From contig NZ_MSPR01000018.1 of the NCBI RefSeq assembly GCF_001984715.1, positions 1-37,914 on the forward strand: a stretch of 37,914 nucleotides of DNA. The letters run 5' to 3'. Source of the stretch: Streptococcus azizii. GTDB lineage: Bacteria > Bacillota > Bacilli > Lactobacillales > Streptococcaceae. The notes under the pieces were generated by a model. It had not been told where the DNA came from and ran no database searches. It saw nothing but the letters and a program-made list of their open reading frames with translations. Positions 35,492-37,914 of this stretch are shown here, one piece after another. Position numbers and translations under genes: made by a program. Position 1 is the stretch's first letter. Every line of letters starts with the position of its first letter.

Positions 35492-36493
35492 ATGAACAGA
35501 ATACTTGATACAGAACAACTAGGGGATGAGGAGTATGTAGAGCGTACCTTGCGTCCGCAGAGATTAAAGGAATACATTGGTCAGGATAAGGTCAAGGATC
35601 AGCTGAAAATCTTTATTGAGGCTGCTAAATTGCGGGATGAGGCCTTGGACCATGTCTTATTGTTTGGTCCGCCAGGCTTGGGGAAAACGACCATGGCTTT
35701 TGTGATTGCTAATGAACTTGGGGTTAATATCAAGCAGACCAGTGGGCCTGTGATTGAAAAGGCGGGGGACTTGGTAGCTCTTCTCAACGATTTGGAACCC
35801 GGAGATGTCCTTTTTATCGATGAAATTCACCGCATGCCTATGGCAGTTGAGGAGATTCTCTACAGTGCTATGGAGGATTTCTACATTGACATCATGATTG
35901 GAGCGGGAGAAGCTAGTCGGTCGGTACATTTGGACTTACCGCCTTTTACTTTGATTGGTGCGACAACTCGGGCAGGGATGTTGTCCAATCCTCTGCGCGC
36001 CCGTTTTGGGATTACCGGCCACATGGAGTACTATGCCCTGCCGGATTTGACAGAAATCGTTGAGCGAACAGCAGATATTTTTGACATGGACATTACCCAT
36101 GAAGCGGCGATTGAGCTGGCACGACGTTCACGGGGGACTCCTCGTATTGCCAATCGCTTGTTAAAACGCGTGCGGGATTTTGCCCAAATCATGGGAGATG
36201 GCGTGATTGATGACACCATCACAGACAAGGCGCTGACCATGCTGGATGTGGATCGAGAAGGTTTAGATTATGTAGACCAGAAAATCCTTCGCACCATGAT
36301 TGAGATGTACAATGGCGGTCCAGTTGGTTTGGGGACTTTGTCTGTGAATATCGCTGAAGAACGTGATACTGTCGAGGACATGTATGAGCCTTACTTGATT
36401 CAGCAAGGTTTTCTAATGCGCACACGGACAGGGCGCGTTGCGACAGCTAAGGCTTATAAGCACTTAGGCTATCCCTATACGGAAACATCCTAG
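35492..36493 (+). CDS. ruvB: Holliday junction branch migration helicase RuvB
   Basis: 333-aa AAA+ motor that drives branch migration with RuvA. Motifs: [11 protein letters not shown], Walker [11 protein letters not shown], Walker [10 protein letters not shown], sensor [11 protein letters not shown] and arginine region NPLRARFG, then a winged-helix C-terminus ([11 protein letters not shown]). The in-frame extension to 35444 is rejected, since it would run through the promoter. With that promoter the mRNA has almost no 5' leader and no ribosome site is visible, so leaderless initiation is likely. Confidence 0.95.
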   Translation: MNRILDTEQLGDEEYVERTLRPQRLKEYIGQDKVKDQLKIFIEAAKLRDEALDHVLLFGPPGLGKTTMAFVIANELGVNIKQTSGPVIEKAGDLVALLNDLEPGDVLFIDEIHRMPMAVEEILYSAMEDFYIDIMIGAGEASRSVHLDLPPFTLIGATTRAGMLSNPLRARFGITGHMEYYALPDLTEIVERTADIFDMDITHEAAIELARRSRGTPRIANRLLKRVRDFAQIMGDGVIDDTITDKALTMLDVDREGLDYVDQKILRTMIEMYNGGPVGLGTLSVNIAEERDTVEDMYEPYLIQQGFLMRTRTGRVATAKAYKHLGYPYTETS

Positions 36494-36565
36494 CAGGGCT
36501 GTTTGCTATGCTCTTTGGGATTGGTTAAAGCAAGGAGCCTTATTAGGCATACGAATGGAGATAAG

Positions 36566-37180
36566 ATGAAACCGACATTTATTTGGGATTTAGATGGGAC
36601 ACTTTTGGATTCTTATGAGGCGATTTTGGCGGGAATCCAAGAAACGTATGATCGCTTCAAGCTACCCTTTCATCGTGAAAAGATAAAAAGCTATATTCTC
36701 AAGCACTCTGTTAAGGATTTGCTGGTGCGGGATGCCAAAAAGTATGGCTTAGATAGTGACGAACTCAATCGTGTACGAGCTACTTCTTTGAAGGAGAAGA
36801 ATACTCAGATTTCTTTGATGAAGGGGGCGCATGAGGTATTAGACTGGACCAAGGAGCAGGGGATTCAAAACTTTGTCTATACCCATAAGAGCGATCATGC
36901 TTTCCAAGTTTTGGCTGATCTAAAGATCGATTCCTATTTTACAGAAATCTTGACCAGTGACTCAGGCTTTGCACGAAAACCCCATCCAGAAGCTCTGCTG
37001 TTTCTTATCAAAAAGTATGGGCTAAACAAGGCAGAGACCTACTATATCGGCGATAGAATGTTGGATGTGGAAACGGCCATAAGGTCGGGAATCCCTAGCC
37101 TCAATCTGCACATCGATGGGGTAGACAATAATCGGAAGATAGCGGATTTGCGGGAAATAAAAACATTATTTGAGAGTTAA
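36566..37180 (+). CDS. HAD-family phosphatase, phosphoglycolate phosphatase-like
   Basis: 204 aa. HAD motif I WDLDGTLLDS (nucleophile Asp near residue 8), motif II near FVYTHK, motif III Lys in ARKPHPEAL and motif IV YYIGDRMLDVE; an alpha-helical cap sits between motifs I and II. Substrate is not predictable from sequence; small sugar phosphates or phosphoglycolate are typical. I choose the ATG at 36566 behind GGAG (36557-36560) over the upstream in-frame start at 36503. It follows ruvB after 72 bases and may be co-transcribed. Confidence 0.82.
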   Translation: MKPTFIWDLDGTLLDSYEAILAGIQETYDRFKLPFHREKIKSYILKHSVKDLLVRDAKKYGLDSDELNRVRATSLKEKNTQISLMKGAHEVLDWTKEQGIQNFVYTHKSDHAFQVLADLKIDSYFTEILTSDSGFARKPHPEALLFLIKKYGLNKAETYYIGDRMLDVETAIRSGIPSLNLHIDGVDNNRKIADLREIKTLFES

Positions 37181-37237
37181 GAAAAGATTAAGCTATTCGC
37201 TGTATACTATATTTATTCTTTTTCATATAATCTCCTT

Positions 37238-37267
37238 AGAAACCCCAGCCGATGAGCTGGGGTTTCT
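37238..37267 (+). terminator. Hairpin after the HAD gene
   Basis: Perfect 12-bp stem AGAAACCCCAGC/GCTGGGGTTTCT with a 6-nt loop. There is no long T run, so termination may be partial. Confidence 0.55.
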
Positions 37268-37351
37268 GCTATAGTCAGTCCTATCGTTTAATCTTGTTTG
37301 AAAGATACGGGCTGAACATCTCCGCCGGAGCATTTTCTCATGCAATATTGT

Positions 37352-37384
37352 AAAAAAGACGACCTCCAAGTGGATTTCGCCTTT
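37352..37384 (-). terminator. Terminator for the DUF4352-type gene
   Basis: Minus strand: GGCGA/TCGTC with TCC/GGA inside, then TTTTTTA. It lies 17 bp after that gene's stop. Confidence 0.5.
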
Positions 37385-37400
37385 TGTCATGCCCGTATGA

Positions 37401-37828
37401 TTAGTTTAGGTGAATCATCGCTTTTTCAGTTCCCCAGAATCCTGTTTGGACTTGAAGCTGGAGATTTGGGTCATTGGCTGTTTCGGGACTGACATCAAAG
37501 ACCACTTTTCCAGTTGCAGTATTTTCTGGATTGAGTTCGGAGTAAAGAAGGTTAGCGCCGCTATCGTCTTTTACATGGATTCCTGCACCTGAGTCTGCTT
37601 CGTATTCGACATCGCCCTTCACAAGTTTAAAAAATTTGTCGGAGAGGGAGATAACTTTTTTTCCATTGTTTTTGACTGTAATGCTAACGATGACATATTG
37701 CCCATTGGCATCTTCACCGAAATACTCGTTGCCGACACGATTGGCCAATTCTTTAGAATGGACAACATATTCAACGTCTCCAATAAGTGAACTGCTCCCT
37801 GTCAAGTGGACAGTGAAATAATAAAAGA
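37401..37828 (-). pseudogene. DUF4352-type immunoglobulin-like protein, 5' end lost to an IS element
   Basis: An intact domain of about 130 residues (IGDVEYVVHSKEL, QYVIVSITVKNNGKK, SPETANDPN) of the kind found in Gram-positive surface lipoproteins (DUF4352, telokin-like). The usual signal peptide with lipobox is absent. The only start nearby is a TTG at 37805 without a ribosome site, and upstream the frame runs into IS sequence. I read it as a lipoprotein gene whose 5' end was removed. The exact junction is uncertain, probably near 37805-37812. Confidence 0.6.
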
Positions 37829-37914
37829 TTAAGCAACGGCCTTGTTCCTCATTTCAAGAGGGGCAAGGCCGTTGTTGCGCTCTTGAAAACGTTCATGATT
37901 GTAAAAATGAATAT
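37806..37914 (-). mobile_element. IS3-family insertion sequence, partial (right edge)
   Basis: Inferred from the transposase terminus plus about 23 non-coding bases (TGGACAGTGAAATAATAAAAG) between its stop and the interrupted DUF4352 gene, which should include the terminal inverted repeat. Only one end is present, so the repeat and target duplication cannot be confirmed. Confidence 0.65.
37829..37914 (-). CDS. IS3-family transposase, C-terminal fragment
   Basis: On the minus strand the last 27 codons of an OrfB-type DDE transposase are visible, IHFYNHERFQERNNGLAP to RNKAVA, ending at TAA (37829-37831). The YNxxRxQ...NGLxPxE pattern marks the C-terminus of the IS3 (IS150-like) integrase. A hairpin GCAACGGCCTTG/CAAGGCCGTTGT lies within the coding end. 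The rest of the element is beyond the window edge. Confidence 0.82.
   Translation of the reverse strand, partial: IHFYNHERFQERNNGLAPLEMRNKAVA

Noticed and set aside
36503..36565. Upstream start for the HAD phosphatase
   Set aside because: The extension is unlike HAD proteins, which begin a few residues before the DxDGT motif; 36566 has a GGAG site.

Overview
The window reads as chromosomal DNA of a streptococcus, most likely Streptococcus suis or a close relative, from the region just after an origin-proximal rRNA operon. The species call is inference. It rests on gene order (tRNA cluster, mreCD, pcsB, prs, araT, recO, plsX, acpP, pur genes, ruvB), on low-GC coding with strong AAGGAG-type ribosome sites, and on a dispersed hairpin-rich repeat family.

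Layout: 53-1959 holds 17 tRNA genes, none encoding CCA, plus a broken 5' copy of tRNA-Pro. 2038-4652 holds mreC-mreD and the secreted cell-wall protein pcsB. 4902-9187 holds prs, an aromatic aminotransferase, recO, plsX and an acyl carrier protein gene. 9605-25508 holds every enzyme of de novo IMP synthesis in several transcription blocks: purC-purL, purF, purM-purN-GNAT-purH, and purD-purE-purK-nuclease-purB. Prs supplies the PRPP used by PurF. The blocks are separated by copies of the repeat family (about 9236-9440, 15609-15840 inverted, 19930-20445 and 25835-26286). Two accessory genes sit inside these blocks: a GNAT acetyltransferase and an EndA-like nuclease without a signal peptide.

26659-35398 is an accessory quorum-sensing bacteriocin locus with the gene order of a blp locus (T-S-R-H-C-B-A, then bacteriocins). 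It has a receiver-like protein lacking the catalytic residues (blpT), a LytTR-only protein (blpS), a response regulator (blpR), a histidine kinase (blpH), a 43-aa double-glycine pheromone precursor (blpC) and an apparently intact peptidase/ABC exporter with its accessory protein (blpA, blpB). Two double-glycine bacteriocin-like peptides follow, each with a small membrane protein that may give immunity, then a third such membrane protein and a degraded tail. Four promoters carry a pair of TTNATTAT-like octamers at an exact 21-bp period, with the -10 element 28-30 bp downstream; blpC has an imperfect version. This predicts one peptide-controlled regulon. Two of the three bacteriocin-like genes have their start codon out of frame with the ATG that follows the ribosome site, one through an exact 17-bp tandem duplication.

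35492-37180 holds ruvB (predicted leaderless) and a HAD phosphatase. The window ends in a DUF4352-type protein gene apparently beheaded by an IS3-family element, whose transposase C-terminus runs off the right edge.
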